A stretch of DNA of 64,000 nt from Pseudomonas sp. PDM05 (GCF_014851685.1 NZ_JACVAC010000008.1:207329-271328), one strand, 5' to 3'. Positions 20,554 to 30,394 are shown, numbered from the stretch's first letter. Numbers and translations are program-made. The notes: generated by a model from the letters alone, not told the origin.

Positions 20554-22200
20554 TCAGTCCTTGAGGTGCAGCACAAACGATTCGTAGGGGCGCAACACCA
20601 CCGCCGCGCTTCGCTGCGGGCAGTCGGGGTAGTTGCTGATCAGCAGGCGTTGCTCGGTCGCCGCGTTGAGCACGTTGTCAGGCAGTTGGATTTCGCAGGG
20701 TTTGCCGTAGAAGTTGTTCAGCACCAGCAGGCGTTCGCCGTGACCTTCGCGCAGGTAGGCCCAGACCTGGAGATGGTCTGGCAGCAGTTGGCGATAGACG
20801 CCGTGCTGGATCAGCGGCTCGTGGCGACGCAAGGCGATCAGCGCACGGTAGTGATGCAGCACCGAATCCGGGTCATCCAGCTGGCATTCGACGTTGATCG
20901 TCGAGGCATTGGCCGCAATACCAATCCACGGCTCGCCGCGGCTGAAACCGGCGTTGGCCCCGGCATTCCACTGCATCGGCGTACGCCCGTTGTCCCGCGA
21001 CTTCTGCATGATCGCAGCCATGCTCACGGCTTCGGACTCGCCCGCATCGCGCTTGAGACGGAAGATATTCAGGGTCTCCACATCACGGTATTGCTCGATG
21101 CGGTCGAAGCCCGGGTTGGTCATGCCCAACTCTTCGCCCTGATACACGTACGGCGTGCCCTGGAGAAAGTGCAGCGCGGTGGCGAGCATCTTGGCCGAGA
21201 CCACGCGGTGTAAACCGTCGTCACCAAAACGCGAGACCACGCGCGGCTGGTCGTGGTTACACCAGAACAGCGCATTCCAGCCGCCACCGGCCTGCATGCC
21301 CAGTTGCCAGTCGGAAAAGATCTGCTTGAGCTGGAGGAAATCGAAGTCGGCCTTCACCCACTTCTGCAGGTTTGGGTAATCGACTTTCAGGTGATGAAAG
21401 TTGAAGGTCATCGACAGCTCTTTCGACGCTGGATTCGAATAACGAATGCAGTGTTCCAGACTGGTGGACGACATCTCGCCGACGTTGATCAGGTCGTGGC
21501 CTTCGAAGACTTCGCGGTGCATTTCCTGCAAGTACTCGTGCACGTTCGGGCCGTCGGTGTAGAAGCGACGGCCGTCGGTGTTGTCCTCGGGGAAATCGGC
21601 GGGCTTGGAGATCAGGTTGATCACGTCCAGGCGGAAACCGCCGACGCCCTTGTCACGCCAGAAGCGCATCAGCTTGAACACTTCGGCGCGCACCTTGGGG
21701 TTGTCCCAATTGAGGTCGGCCTGGGTGTGGTCGAACAGGTGCAGGAAATACTGGCCGGTTTGCGCCTCGTACTCCCAGGCCGAGCCGCCGAACTTGGATT
21801 CCCAGTTGTTCGGCTGGTCGCGCCAGATGTAGAAGTCGCGGTACGGGTTGTCGAGGCTGCTGCGTGCTTGCTGGAACCACGCGTGCTCGATGGAGGTGTG
21901 GTTGACCACGATGTCGAGCATCAGCTTGATGCCGCGCTTGGCGGCTTCGCTGATCAGCAACTCGCAGTCGGCCATGGTCCCGTAGCTGGGGTCGATGGCG
22001 TAGTAGTCGCTGATGTCGTAGCCGTTGTCGCGCTGCGGCGAGCGCAGGAACGGGGTGATCCACAGGCAGTCGACGCCCAGCCATTGGAGGTAGTCGAGTT
22101 TGTCCACGATGCCCAACAGGTCACCGGTGGCGTTACCCGCGTGGCTGTGGAAGCTTTTGGGGTAGATCTGGTAGATCACCGAGTGTTGCCAGTTTTGCAT
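20554..22200 (-). CDS. treC: Trehalose-6-phosphate hydrolase
   Basis: The 548-residue GH13 enzyme hydrolyses trehalose-6-P, made by the PTS, to glucose and glucose-6-P in the cytosol. The catalytic segments are visible: FRLDVINLISKP (nucleophile Asp), INVGEMSST (acid/base Glu) and FWCNHDQPRV (transition-state Asp). The start at 22200 (MQNWQHSVIYQIYPKSF) has AAGGAG five bases upstream; a frame 22 codons longer runs through the REP element and is rejected. The length matches TreC. The gene follows treP with a REP doublet in the gap. Confidence 0.93.
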   Translation of the reverse strand: MQNWQHSVIYQIYPKSFHSHAGNATGDLLGIVDKLDYLQWLGVDCLWITPFLRSPQRDNGYDISDYYAIDPSYGTMADCELLISEAAKRGIKLMLDIVVNHTSIEHAWFQQARSSLDNPYRDFYIWRDQPNNWESKFGGSAWEYEAQTGQYFLHLFDHTQADLNWDNPKVRAEVFKLMRFWRDKGVGGFRLDVINLISKPADFPEDNTDGRRFYTDGPNVHEYLQEMHREVFEGHDLINVGEMSSTSLEHCIRYSNPASKELSMTFNFHHLKVDYPNLQKWVKADFDFLQLKQIFSDWQLGMQAGGGWNALFWCNHDQPRVVSRFGDDGLHRVVSAKMLATALHFLQGTPYVYQGEELGMTNPGFDRIEQYRDVETLNIFRLKRDAGESEAVSMAAIMQKSRDNGRTPMQWNAGANAGFSRGEPWIGIAANASTINVECQLDDPDSVLHHYRALIALRRHEPLIQHGVYRQLLPDHLQVWAYLREGHGERLLVLNNFYGKPCEIQLPDNVLNAATEQRLLISNYPDCPQRSAAVVLRPYESFVLHLKD

Positions 22201-22228
22201 GGGGGCTCCTTGAGTAGAGTTTGGTGCT

Positions 22229-22303
22229 GGCTTTGCAAGCCAGCTCCCACATCTGCATGCATTCACAAATCAAAATGTGGGAGCGGGCTTGCCCGCGATA
22301 GCA
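22229..22303. repeat. Paired inverted REP elements
   Basis: Two inverted REP copies, the left one diverged (GCTGGCTTTGCAAGCCAGC), fill the gap between treP and treC within the operon. Confidence 0.8.
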
Positions 22304-22308
22304 GTGGT

Positions 22309-23751
22309 TCAGGCAACCCTGTACCCAGGCCGAACAATCTTCATGCTCAACCCACAGGTCAGAACAAACGGCACCACGATCGCAATCACCATCCCGATCA
22401 CGAAACTGGGGATGTACTGCGGAATGATCGAGATAAACCCAGGCAAGCCACCGACCCCGATGGCTGACGCCTGCACCTTGTTCAGCGACAGGAAAATGCT
22501 GCCCAGCGCCGAGCCCAGCAGCGCGGCGTAGAACGGAAACTTGAAGCGCAGGTTCACCCCGAACATCGCTGGCTCCGTGATGCCGAAGTACGCGGAAATC
22601 GCCGAGGTGGACGCCATGCTTTTGTCCCGCGCATTGCGGGTCATGTAGAACACCCCAAGCGCGGCGCTGCCCTGGGCCAGGTTGGACATGACAATCATCG
22701 GCCAGATAAAGGTGCCGCCCTGGGTCGAGATGAGTTGCAGGTCCACGGCGAGGAACATGTGGTGCATGCCGGTGATCACCAACGGCGCATACAGCAGGCC
22801 GAAAATCGCCCCGCCAACCATCGGCGCCAGGTCGAACAGGGTGACCACACCTTCGGTGATCAGGATGCCGAGGTGACGGGTCACCGGGCCGATGATCGCC
22901 AGGGCCAGCACGCCGGTGACAACGATGGTGGTGATCGGCACGACGAGCAGTTGGATCGCGTTGGGCACCCGCGCCCGCAGCCATTTCTCGATGACACTCA
23001 TCACATAGGCGGCCATCAGGATCGGCAGGATCTGCCCCTGGTAGCCGACTTTTTCAATCTTGAACCAGCCGAAAATATCGAAGTACGGCAGGCTCTGGCC
23101 GTCGAGGCCGGCAACAGCTTTACCGTAGTTCCAGGCATTGAGCAGGTCCGGGTGCACCAGCATCAGGCCCAGCACGATGCCGAGGATTTCACTGCCGCCA
23201 AAGCGCTTGGCCGCCGACCAGCCCACCAGCGCCGGCAGGAACACGAACGAGGTGTTGGCCATCAGGTTGATCAGGCTCCACAGGCCATCCAGGTTCGGAT
23301 ACGCCTCCAGCAGCGTCTTGCCCTCGATGAACATGCCCTTGGCACCCATCAGGTTGTTCACGCCCATCAACAGGCCGGCAATGATCAGCGCGGGCAGGAT
23401 CGGCATGAACACATCGGAGAACACCCGCACCAGGCGCTGCATGGCGTTGGTCTTGTCGGCGCCTTTTTTCTTCACGTCGGCGATGGTGGCGGCGGCGAGG
23501 CCGGTCTGTTCGCGCAGGGCGGCGTAGACCTTTTCCACCTCGCCGGGGCCGATGACCACCTGGAACAGGCCGCCGGTGAAGAACGAGCCCTTGACCAGAT
23601 CGACCTGGTTCAGCGCACTGCCGTTGACCAGGCTCGGGTCCTTCAACGCCAGGCGCAGGCGGGTCACACAGTGGGCGGCTTGCTCAAGATTGTCGCTGCC
23701 ACCGAGGTGTTCGAGGATCTCGCGGGCAATGTTCGAATAGTCGTGGCTCAT
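22309..23751 (-). CDS. treP: Trehalose PTS permease EIIBC
   Basis: The 480-residue protein has an N-terminal EIIB domain (about 1-85) with phosphocysteine Cys28 in HCVTRLRLAL, and a C-terminal EIIC domain (about 105-475) with about ten membrane segments. It transports trehalose and phosphorylates it to trehalose-6-P. There is no EIIA domain, so it depends on an external EIIA, most simply the one encoded at 16561-19077. It is the first gene of the minus-strand cluster and is divergent from treR, with the double operator between them. Confidence 0.92.
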   Translation of the reverse strand: MSHDYSNIAREILEHLGGSDNLEQAAHCVTRLRLALKDPSLVNGSALNQVDLVKGSFFTGGLFQVVIGPGEVEKVYAALREQTGLAAATIADVKKKGADKTNAMQRLVRVFSDVFMPILPALIIAGLLMGVNNLMGAKGMFIEGKTLLEAYPNLDGLWSLINLMANTSFVFLPALVGWSAAKRFGGSEILGIVLGLMLVHPDLLNAWNYGKAVAGLDGQSLPYFDIFGWFKIEKVGYQGQILPILMAAYVMSVIEKWLRARVPNAIQLLVVPITTIVVTGVLALAIIGPVTRHLGILITEGVVTLFDLAPMVGGAIFGLLYAPLVITGMHHMFLAVDLQLISTQGGTFIWPMIVMSNLAQGSAALGVFYMTRNARDKSMASTSAISAYFGITEPAMFGVNLRFKFPFYAALLGSALGSIFLSLNKVQASAIGVGGLPGFISIIPQYIPSFVIGMVIAIVVPFVLTCGLSMKIVRPGYRVA

Positions 23752-23818
23752 GCTTGGTTTCCACTTTGGTTTTTTTTATTGGGGGGGCAGTCATTGGCAG
23801 CACGCCGAGGGCAAAAGT

Positions 23819-23860
23819 ACTCGTCTGTACGAGTTAAAGCAATAACTCGTACAGACGAGT
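23819..23860. promoter_or_regulatory. Double palindromic TreR operator
   Basis: Two copies of the palindrome ACTCGT-4-ACGAGT lie at 23819-23834 and 23845-23860, centres 26 bp apart. As a whole they form a perfect inverted repeat with 18-bp arms (23819-23836 and 23843-23860) and a 6-base spacer. It sits midway between the divergent treP and treR starts. A GntR/UTRA dimer on each half is the natural reading, repressing both directions until trehalose-6-P appears. Confidence 0.85.
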
Positions 23861-23969
23861 TACAAAAAGTTTATTCGGTGTAGGACCCGACTCACTGTAG
23901 GTCGAATGGACAAACCCCACCCATGCCACTAAGGTTCCTGCCTGAACGCAAAGGCACAGAGCCATCCCC

Positions 23970-24674
23970 ATGAGCAAATACAACCAGATCTATACCGATC
24001 TGCTTGCCAGCATCACCACTGAACGCCTGCAACGCGGCACGCGCCTCCCCTCCGAAACCGAACTGATGCACAGCTACCAGGCCAGCCGCGGCACCGTGCG
24101 CCGGGCTATCGAGCAGTTGCAGGAGCGCGGCTTTGCGCAAAAGATCCACGGCAAGGGCACCTTCGTGCTGTCGCCCAACCCGATTGAGTTCCAACTGGGC
24201 GGCATCGTCAGCTTCCATGAAACCCACGCCGACCTGGGCGATGACGTACGCACCGACGTCGTCGAGTTCACCCAGTTCCCGCTGGAAGGTTCACTGCTGC
24301 AACATATCGAAGCCGAGCCCGGCACCCTGATCACCCGCATCAAACGGGTGCGGCGCATCGGCGGCAAACGGGTGATCCTCGACATCAACCATTTCGTCGC
24401 CGAGCTGATCCCCGGCCTGGACCGCAGCATCGCCGAGCAGTCGATCTACGCGTTTATCGAACAGACCCTGCAACTGCAAATCGCCTACGCCCAGCGCACC
24501 ATCGAAGCCCTGCCCCGCAGCAAGGACGACCAGGCACACCTCGATCTCGAAGGCCAAAGCCATGTGATCGTGGTGAGCAACCAGACGTTTTTGCAGGATG
24601 GGCGGCAGTTCGAGTACACCGAGTCGCGGCATACGTTGGATAAGTTTTACTTTTCGGATATTGCGCGCCGCTGA
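23970..24674 (+). CDS. treR: GntR/UTRA trehalose operon repressor
   Basis: The 234-residue protein has a GntR winged helix (about 2-70, with RLPSETELMHSYQASRGTVR) and a UTRA effector domain (about 88-228). It is related to regulators that sense trehalose-6-phosphate. It is divergent from treP and faces the double operator at 23819-23860, which supports autoregulation and control of the whole cluster. It differs in operator sequence from the nag regulator at 872-1630. Confidence 0.9.
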   Translation: MSKYNQIYTDLLASITTERLQRGTRLPSETELMHSYQASRGTVRRAIEQLQERGFAQKIHGKGTFVLSPNPIEFQLGGIVSFHETHADLGDDVRTDVVEFTQFPLEGSLLQHIEAEPGTLITRIKRVRRIGGKRVILDINHFVAELIPGLDRSIAEQSIYAFIEQTLQLQIAYAQRTIEALPRSKDDQAHLDLEGQSHVIVVSNQTFLQDGRQFEYTESRHTLDKFYFSDIARR

Positions 24675-25026
24675 GCGACATCTGGCTGAGCAGTGCGGGG
24701 CGAAGCGGCGCTCGTTGAGTCTGCTAAATAGCCCCTGGTCGGTTAGCGCCAATCACCCGTTCCCTGCGCAAAAGCGCCAATCGTCGCAGATAGCAAGCCA
24801 TTGGCCGTTAATTGTCGGCGCTGTCCGAAGGCGCTTGCCTCGCTTACCACTATTGCGCGCGGCTGCCGGAACGAATTCAAAGTGCCACTAGTCGCAAATA
24901 TTGCAGAAACAAGAGGGGTCGGCCGACACACTTCCATGAGAGCAGTGTTTAGCCCTGCTCGGTCCAGGGGGGAAAGGAAAATCCGTTTGGGTATTTATCT
25001 GGCCGTATTTTCAGAGCTTTGGATAT
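24675..25026. other. Intergenic region without recognisable gene
   Basis: The 350 bases between treR and the GGDEF-EAL gene contain no supported ORF, terminator or REP. The last 80 bases must hold the promoter and ribosome-binding site of the next gene, but no strong consensus is visible. Confidence 0.5.
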
Positions 25027-26973
25027 ATGAAGAAAACACTGCGCGGAGTGCGAGCGCTCATGTCTGTGCCCAAGGACAATCCCGGTCTGGTCAAGGCGCA
25101 ATACATCGCGCTGTCTCGCCAGTTGCCCATGATGTATTTCATCCTGCTGGTCAACAGCCTGATGCTGGCGGGCACCCACTTTGCGGTCGCGCCGCGCTGG
25201 CTGGTGGTGTATTGCCCTTTGATCATGACGTTGTTCGGGGTGATTCGTGCAGCGCAATGGATATGCACGCGCAGTCGCTCGCGCAGCCCGGCGCAGATGC
25301 TGACGGCGCTTAAGCGCACCAATATGCTCGCGCCGTTTGTCGCCGCGGCGTTCACCGCCTGGTCGCTGGCGCTGTTTCCCTATGGCGACAGCTATTCCCA
25401 GGCGCATGTCGCCTTTTATATGGCGATCACCGTCATCGGCTGCATTTTTTGCATGATGCACCTGCTGCCGGCAGCCCTGGTCACCACTGCAGTGGTCAAC
25501 TCGGCGTTCGTGGTGTTCTTCGCATCCACCCATATCATTTCCTTTGTGGCCACTGCGATTGACGTCCTGCTGGTGTCCATCGCCATGCTGATCATTCTCA
25601 AGGCGCAGTACGCCGACTTCACCCGGCTGGTGAACATGCAGGCGCAGACGGCAAAACTCAGTGAGGAAAACCTTCAACTGGCCAACCAGGACAGCCTGAC
25701 CGGGCTGGCCAATCGGCGGCAATTTTTTTCCAGCCTCGATACGCTGCTGTCCCGCGCCAGCGGGCAGGAGGTTCGCCTGGCCGTGGGGCTGATCGACCTG
25801 GATGGCTTCAAGCCGGTCAACGATCTCTATGGCCATAGCATCGGTGACAAACTGCTCTATCTGGTTGGCCAGCGCCTGACCGGGTTACTCAACGAAGAAG
25901 TACACCTGGCCCGGCTGGGAGGCGACGAGTTCGGTCTGATCATCACTCAGGCCATGAGCGACGACCAGTTGCAGGCCTTTGGCGAGAGAATCTGCGCCAG
26001 TATGCGCGAGCCGTTTCTGCTGGTGGACATCCCTATTCAGATCAGTGCGTCACTGGGCATCGCGACCTTCCCGGATCAGGCATCCAGCGCCACACAAGTG
26101 TATGAATACTCCGACTATGCCCTCTACCAGAGCAAGCGCCACCGTCCAGGCTCGGTCTGCCTGTTCAGCGCAGCCCATCGCCAGCAGCTCAATCGCGAAG
26201 GGCTGACCGAACAGGCCCTGCGCAGGGCCGATCTGGATTGTGAGTTTTACATGGTGTTCCAGCCCATCGTGGATGTTCACAGTCAGCAAACAGTCGCCTT
26301 CGAGGCGTTGGCACGTTGGGAAAGCCCGGAGCTGGGTAACGTCCCGCCAAGTGAGTTCATCCCGATTGCCGAGCGTATCGGCATGATCAATCGCCTCACT
26401 ATACCGTTGCTGAACAAGGCGCTGGACGCGGCAACGAGCTGGCCTGCGGGCATCCGCCTGTCATTCAACCTGTCCGCTCACGACTGTGGTTCCCAGGACG
26501 CCGCCCAGCAGATCGTCGAGCAGATCAAGAACAGCCGTTTCGACCCGCCCTCTCTCGACCTGGAAATCACCGAAACCGCGGCCATCCAAGACCTGCCGCA
26601 GACCCAGCGGGCGATCAGCCAGTTTCGCGAACTGGGCTGTGGCATTTCTCTCGACGACTTCGGCACCGGCTATTCCAGCCTGAGCCAGATCCATGCGCTG
26701 TCGCTGACCAAACTGAAGGTGGACCGAACCTTCGTCACCAACATCCACCTCGACCCGGCTCGCTTCAAGATCGTCAAGTCGCTGATTGCCATGTGCCAGG
26801 ACATGCAGTTGGAATGCATCGTCGAAGGCGTGGAAACCGCCGAAGAACTCGACGCCCTGAAAGACCTCGGCTGCGCCTGGGCCCAAGGCTACCTGTTCTC
26901 CAAACCCATGCGCGCCAGCGACATCAGTACCTGGCTTGAAGGCGAGCAACTGGCCAAGTTGCAGGTGGTTTAA
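25027..26973 (+). CDS. Membrane-anchored GGDEF-EAL protein (cyclic-di-GMP turnover)
   Basis: The 648-residue protein has an N-terminal membrane region of about five helices (residues about 30-200), a short linker helix, a GGDEF domain (about 220-375; motif GGDEF at 298-302) and an EAL domain (about 395-640; motif EAL at 426-428). The EAL domain also shows DDFGTGYSSL and VEGVETAEEL. Both catalytic motifs are intact, so it may be both a diguanylate cyclase and a phosphodiesterase. The residues where the inhibitory RxxD site would lie (before GGDEF) read NEEV, so product inhibition is probably absent. The membrane part does not match a sensor family I can name with certainty. Confidence 0.88.
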   Translation: MKKTLRGVRALMSVPKDNPGLVKAQYIALSRQLPMMYFILLVNSLMLAGTHFAVAPRWLVVYCPLIMTLFGVIRAAQWICTRSRSRSPAQMLTALKRTNMLAPFVAAAFTAWSLALFPYGDSYSQAHVAFYMAITVIGCIFCMMHLLPAALVTTAVVNSAFVVFFASTHIISFVATAIDVLLVSIAMLIILKAQYADFTRLVNMQAQTAKLSEENLQLANQDSLTGLANRRQFFSSLDTLLSRASGQEVRLAVGLIDLDGFKPVNDLYGHSIGDKLLYLVGQRLTGLLNEEVHLARLGGDEFGLIITQAMSDDQLQAFGERICASMREPFLLVDIPIQISASLGIATFPDQASSATQVYEYSDYALYQSKRHRPGSVCLFSAAHRQQLNREGLTEQALRRADLDCEFYMVFQPIVDVHSQQTVAFEALARWESPELGNVPPSEFIPIAERIGMINRLTIPLLNKALDAATSWPAGIRLSFNLSAHDCGSQDAAQQIVEQIKNSRFDPPSLDLEITETAAIQDLPQTQRAISQFRELGCGISLDDFGTGYSSLSQIHALSLTKLKVDRTFVTNIHLDPARFKIVKSLIAMCQDMQLECIVEGVETAEELDALKDLGCAWAQGYLFSKPMRASDISTWLEGEQLAKLQVV

Positions 26974-27035
26974 ACCGCCAAAGAGGGCAAGGCGCAACTC
27001 GCGCTCATGCCGAAGCGACAGCGAAGGTGGCAGGC

Positions 27036-27072
27036 CAAAAAAGCAGAAAGCCCGCAGTTACGCGGGCTTTCG
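27036..27072 (-). terminator. guaA terminator
   Basis: GAAAGCCCGC and GCGGGCTTTC enclose a six-base loop, followed on the minus strand by TGCTTTTTT. It is about 45 bases after the guaA stop. Confidence 0.85.
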
Positions 27073-27116
27073 GGGTATTTCTTAGCACTTGATGCCGGTC
27101 GGTACCGGACGCGGGA

Positions 27117-28694
27117 TCATTCCCACTCAATCGTCGCCGGCGGCTTGCTCGACACGTCATAAGTAACGCGCGAAATGCCTTCGATCTCATTGATGATACG
27201 GCCGCTGACAGTTTCCAGCAGTTCGTACGGCAGGTGTGCCCAACGGGCGGTCATGAAGTCGATGGTTTCTACGGCACGCAGGGCCACGACCCACGCGTAA
27301 CGACGGCCATCGCCTACAACGCCAACGGATTTCACCGGCTGGAACACCACGAACGCCTGGCTGACCTTGTGGTACCAGTCGGCCTTGCGCAGTTCTTCGA
27401 TGAAGATGTGGTCGGCGCGACGCAGCAGGTCGGCGTATTCCTTCTTCACTTCACCGAGGATACGCACGCCCAGGCCCGGGCCCGGGAATGGGTGGCGGTA
27501 GACCATGTCGTACGGCAGGCCCAGTTCCAGGCCCAGACGGCGCACTTCGTCCTTGAACAGTTCGCGCAGCGGTTCTACCAGCTTGAGGTTCATCTCCTCA
27601 GGCAGGCCACCCACGTTGTGGTGGGACTTGATCACGTGGGCCTTGCCGCTCTTGGCGCCGGCCGACTCGATCACGTCAGGGTAGATGGTGCCCTGGGCGA
27701 GGTACTTGATGTTGTCCAGTTTGTTGGACTGGGCATCGAACACGTCGATGAAGGTACGACCGATGATCTTGCGCTTCTTCTCCGGGTCGGACTCGCCGGC
27801 CAGGTTGTTGAGGAACTGATCTTCAGCGTTGGCGCGGATCACCTTGACGCCCATGTTCTCGGCGAACATGGCCATCACTTGCTCACCTTCGTGCAGGCGC
27901 AGCAGGCCGTTGTCGACGAAGACGCAGGTCAGTTGGTCGCCAATGGCTTTGTGCAGCAGGGCTGCTACCACGGAGGAGTCAACGCCGCCGGACAGGCCCA
28001 GCAGTACGTTGTCGGTGCCGACCTGGGCGCGAACCTGGGCGATGGCATCTTCAGCGATTTTCGACGGGGTCCACAGGGCTTCACACTCGCAGATGTCGAG
28101 GATGAAGCGCGACAGGATGCGGCCGCCTTGCTTGGTGTGGGTCACTTCCGGGTGGAACTGCACGCCGTAATAACGACGCTCGTCGCTGAACATGCCGGCG
28201 ATCGGGCAGCTCGGGGTGCTGGCCAGGATGTGGAAGTCTTCCGGCATCTTGGTGACCTTGTCACCGTGGCTCATCCACACGTCGAGGCCGAACAGGCCGT
28301 CGGCGTCAACGTGGTCTTCGATGCCGTCCAGCAGGCGGCTCTTGCCGACCACGTCGACACGGGCGTAGCCGAATTCACGCAGTTCGGAACCCTCAACCTT
28401 GCCGCCCAGTTGCTCGGCCATGGTCTGCATGCCGTAGCAGATACCGAAGACAGGCACGCCCAGGTCGAATACGGCTTGCGGGCAGCGCGGGCTGTTGGCT
28501 TCGTGCACGGACTCGGGGCCACCGGCGAGGATGACGCCTTTCGGTGCGAATTCGCGGATCGCTTCGTCGTCCATGTCGAACGGATGCAGTTCGCAGTACA
28601 CGCCGATCTCACGCACGCGGCGGGCAATCAGTTGGGTGTACTGGGAACCGAAGTCGAGGATCAGGATGCGGTGGGCGTGAATGTCGAGGGCCAT
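27117..28694 (-). CDS. guaA: GMP synthase (glutamine-hydrolysing)
   Basis: The 525-residue enzyme converts XMP to GMP. The class I glutaminase domain (about 8-195) has Cys86 in FGICYGMQ; the ATP pyrophosphatase domain has the PP-loop GLSGGVDSSV (about 232-241) and the C-terminal dimerisation domain ends in PPATIEWE. It follows guaB (same strand) by 126 bases that carry a repeat; the two catalyse consecutive steps from IMP. Confidence 0.97.
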   Translation of the reverse strand: MALDIHAHRILILDFGSQYTQLIARRVREIGVYCELHPFDMDDEAIREFAPKGVILAGGPESVHEANSPRCPQAVFDLGVPVFGICYGMQTMAEQLGGKVEGSELREFGYARVDVVGKSRLLDGIEDHVDADGLFGLDVWMSHGDKVTKMPEDFHILASTPSCPIAGMFSDERRYYGVQFHPEVTHTKQGGRILSRFILDICECEALWTPSKIAEDAIAQVRAQVGTDNVLLGLSGGVDSSVVAALLHKAIGDQLTCVFVDNGLLRLHEGEQVMAMFAENMGVKVIRANAEDQFLNNLAGESDPEKKRKIIGRTFIDVFDAQSNKLDNIKYLAQGTIYPDVIESAGAKSGKAHVIKSHHNVGGLPEEMNLKLVEPLRELFKDEVRRLGLELGLPYDMVYRHPFPGPGLGVRILGEVKKEYADLLRRADHIFIEELRKADWYHKVSQAFVVFQPVKSVGVVGDGRRYAWVVALRAVETIDFMTARWAHLPYELLETVSGRIINEIEGISRVTYDVSSKPPATIEWE

Positions 28695-28717
28695 GGGAGG
28701 GACTCTGAAAAGCAGTT

Positions 28718-28816
28718 GCGAGCTTCAAGCTGCAAGCTGCAAGTAATCGGGGACTGCGCGGGAGCTGCACCAACACAGCCCCGCTTGCAGCTTATAACTT
28801 GTGGCTTCTAGCTGTC
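28718..28816. repeat. Inverted AGCTGCAAG-type repeat between guaB and guaA
   Basis: AGCTTCAAGCTGCAAGCTGC on the left and CTTGCAGCTTATAACTTG on the right are inverted, imperfect copies of a second palindromic family common between Pseudomonas genes. It differs from the GGGAGCGGGCTTGC REPs elsewhere in the window. It could form a hairpin in the guaB-guaA message. Confidence 0.75.
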
Positions 28817-28820
28817 GGCT

Positions 28821-30290
28821 TCAGCCGACGCGGTAGTTTGGCGCTTCCTTGGTGATCTGCACGTCGTGAACATGGGATTCAGCCATGCCGGCGCCGGTGA
28901 TCCGTACGAACTCTGGCTTGGTGCGCATTTCTTCGATGTTGGCGCTACCGGTGTAGCCCATCGAGGAGCGCAGGCCGCCCATCAGTTGGTGGATGATCGC
29001 GCTCAGGGTGCCTTTGTAAGGTACACGGCCTTCGATGCCTTCCGGAACGAGCTTCTCGGCGCCTGCCGAGGAGTCCTGGAAGTAACGGTCGGAAGAGCCT
29101 TGTGCCTGGGACATGGCGCCCAGCGAACCCATGCCGCGGTAAGCCTTGTACGAACGACCCTGGAACAGTTCGATCTCGCCTGGTGCTTCTTCGGTACCGG
29201 CGAACATCGAGCCCATCATCACGCAGGAAGCACCGGCAACGATGGCCTTGGACAGGTCACCGGAGAAACGGATGCCGCCGTCGGCGATCAACGGAACGCC
29301 AGTGCCTTCAAGGGCAGCAGCAACGTTGGCGATGGCGCTGATTTGCGGCACGCCCACACCGGCAACGATACGGGTGGTGCAGATCGAGCCAGGGCCGATA
29401 CCGACCTTGACCGCATCCGCGCCCGCTTCGGCCAGGGCCTTGGCGGCAGCGCCGGTGGCAATGTTGCCGCCGATCACTTGCACTTCAGGGAAGTTCTGCT
29501 TGACCCAACGCACGCGGTCGATCACGCCTTTGGAGTGACCGTGGGCAGTGTCGACCACTACCACGTCAACGCCAGCAGCCACCAGCGCGGCAACGCGGTC
29601 GCCGGTGTCTTTACCGGTGCCGACGGCAGCGCCAACGCGCAGACGACCTTGGTCATCCTTGCTGGCCAGCGGGTAAGCCTTGGCTTTTTCGATGTCGTTG
29701 ACGGTCATCATGCCTTTGAGGGCAAATTTGTCGTCGACGATCAGCACGCGCTCGATGCGGTGCTTGTGCAGCAGTTCGCGCACATCGTTCTTGTCGGCGC
29801 CTTCCATGACAGTGACCAGGCGCTCTTTAGGCGTCATCACTTCACGGACGGTGACTTCAAGACGGTTTTCGAAACGCACGTCACGGGAAGTGACGATGCC
29901 GACCAGGTCGCCATCATGCAGCACCGGAACACCGGAGATGTTGTGCAGGCGGGTCAGGTCGAACAGGTCGCGCACGGTGGCGTCGGCTTCGATGGTGATC
30001 GGATCTTTCACCACGCCAGCTTCGTAACGCTTGACCTTGCGCACTTCGGCAGCTTGCTGCTCGATGGTCATGTTCTTGTGGATGATGCCGATGCCGCCTT
30101 CCTGAGCCATGGCGATTGCCAAACGGGCTTCAGTGACGGTGTCCATGGCAGCGGAAACCAGTGGAATATTCAGCTCGATGCCACGGGTTAGGCGGGTCTT
30201 GAGACTGACTTCGTTAGGAAGCACCTCGGAATAACCGGGCACTAAAAGAATGTCGTCGAATGTCAGAGCTTCTTGGCTGATACGCAGCAT
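28821..30290 (-). CDS. guaB: Inosine-5'-monophosphate dehydrogenase
   Basis: This 489-residue enzyme oxidises IMP to XMP with NAD. The catalytic-loop Cys is in GIGPGSICTTRIVAGVGVP, and a pair of CBS domains (about 90-205) is inserted in the barrel. The start at 30290 (MLRISQEALTFDDILLVPG) is preceded by GGGAG. A reading frame 77 codons longer passes through the promoter and is not used. Confidence 0.97.
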   Translation of the reverse strand: MLRISQEALTFDDILLVPGYSEVLPNEVSLKTRLTRGIELNIPLVSAAMDTVTEARLAIAMAQEGGIGIIHKNMTIEQQAAEVRKVKRYEAGVVKDPITIEADATVRDLFDLTRLHNISGVPVLHDGDLVGIVTSRDVRFENRLEVTVREVMTPKERLVTVMEGADKNDVRELLHKHRIERVLIVDDKFALKGMMTVNDIEKAKAYPLASKDDQGRLRVGAAVGTGKDTGDRVAALVAAGVDVVVVDTAHGHSKGVIDRVRWVKQNFPEVQVIGGNIATGAAAKALAEAGADAVKVGIGPGSICTTRIVAGVGVPQISAIANVAAALEGTGVPLIADGGIRFSGDLSKAIVAGASCVMMGSMFAGTEEAPGEIELFQGRSYKAYRGMGSLGAMSQAQGSSDRYFQDSSAGAEKLVPEGIEGRVPYKGTLSAIIHQLMGGLRSSMGYTGSANIEEMRTKPEFVRITGAGMAESHVHDVQITKEAPNYRVG

Positions 30291-30326
30291 CGCGGGGGCT
30301 CCCGAGCGGGAAAATGGAAGCGCGCC

Positions 30327-30355
30327 ATTATACTCATGCACCCCACTGGGCTCAA
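30327..30355 (-). promoter_or_regulatory. guaB sigma-70 promoter
   Basis: On the minus strand TTGAGC (30350-30355) and a perfect TATAAT (30327-30332) are separated by 17 bp, about 37 bases before the guaB start. Confidence 0.75.
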
Positions 30356-30394
30356 TGTAAAACTCTGACAAACTTGGTAATACTGATAGATGGA

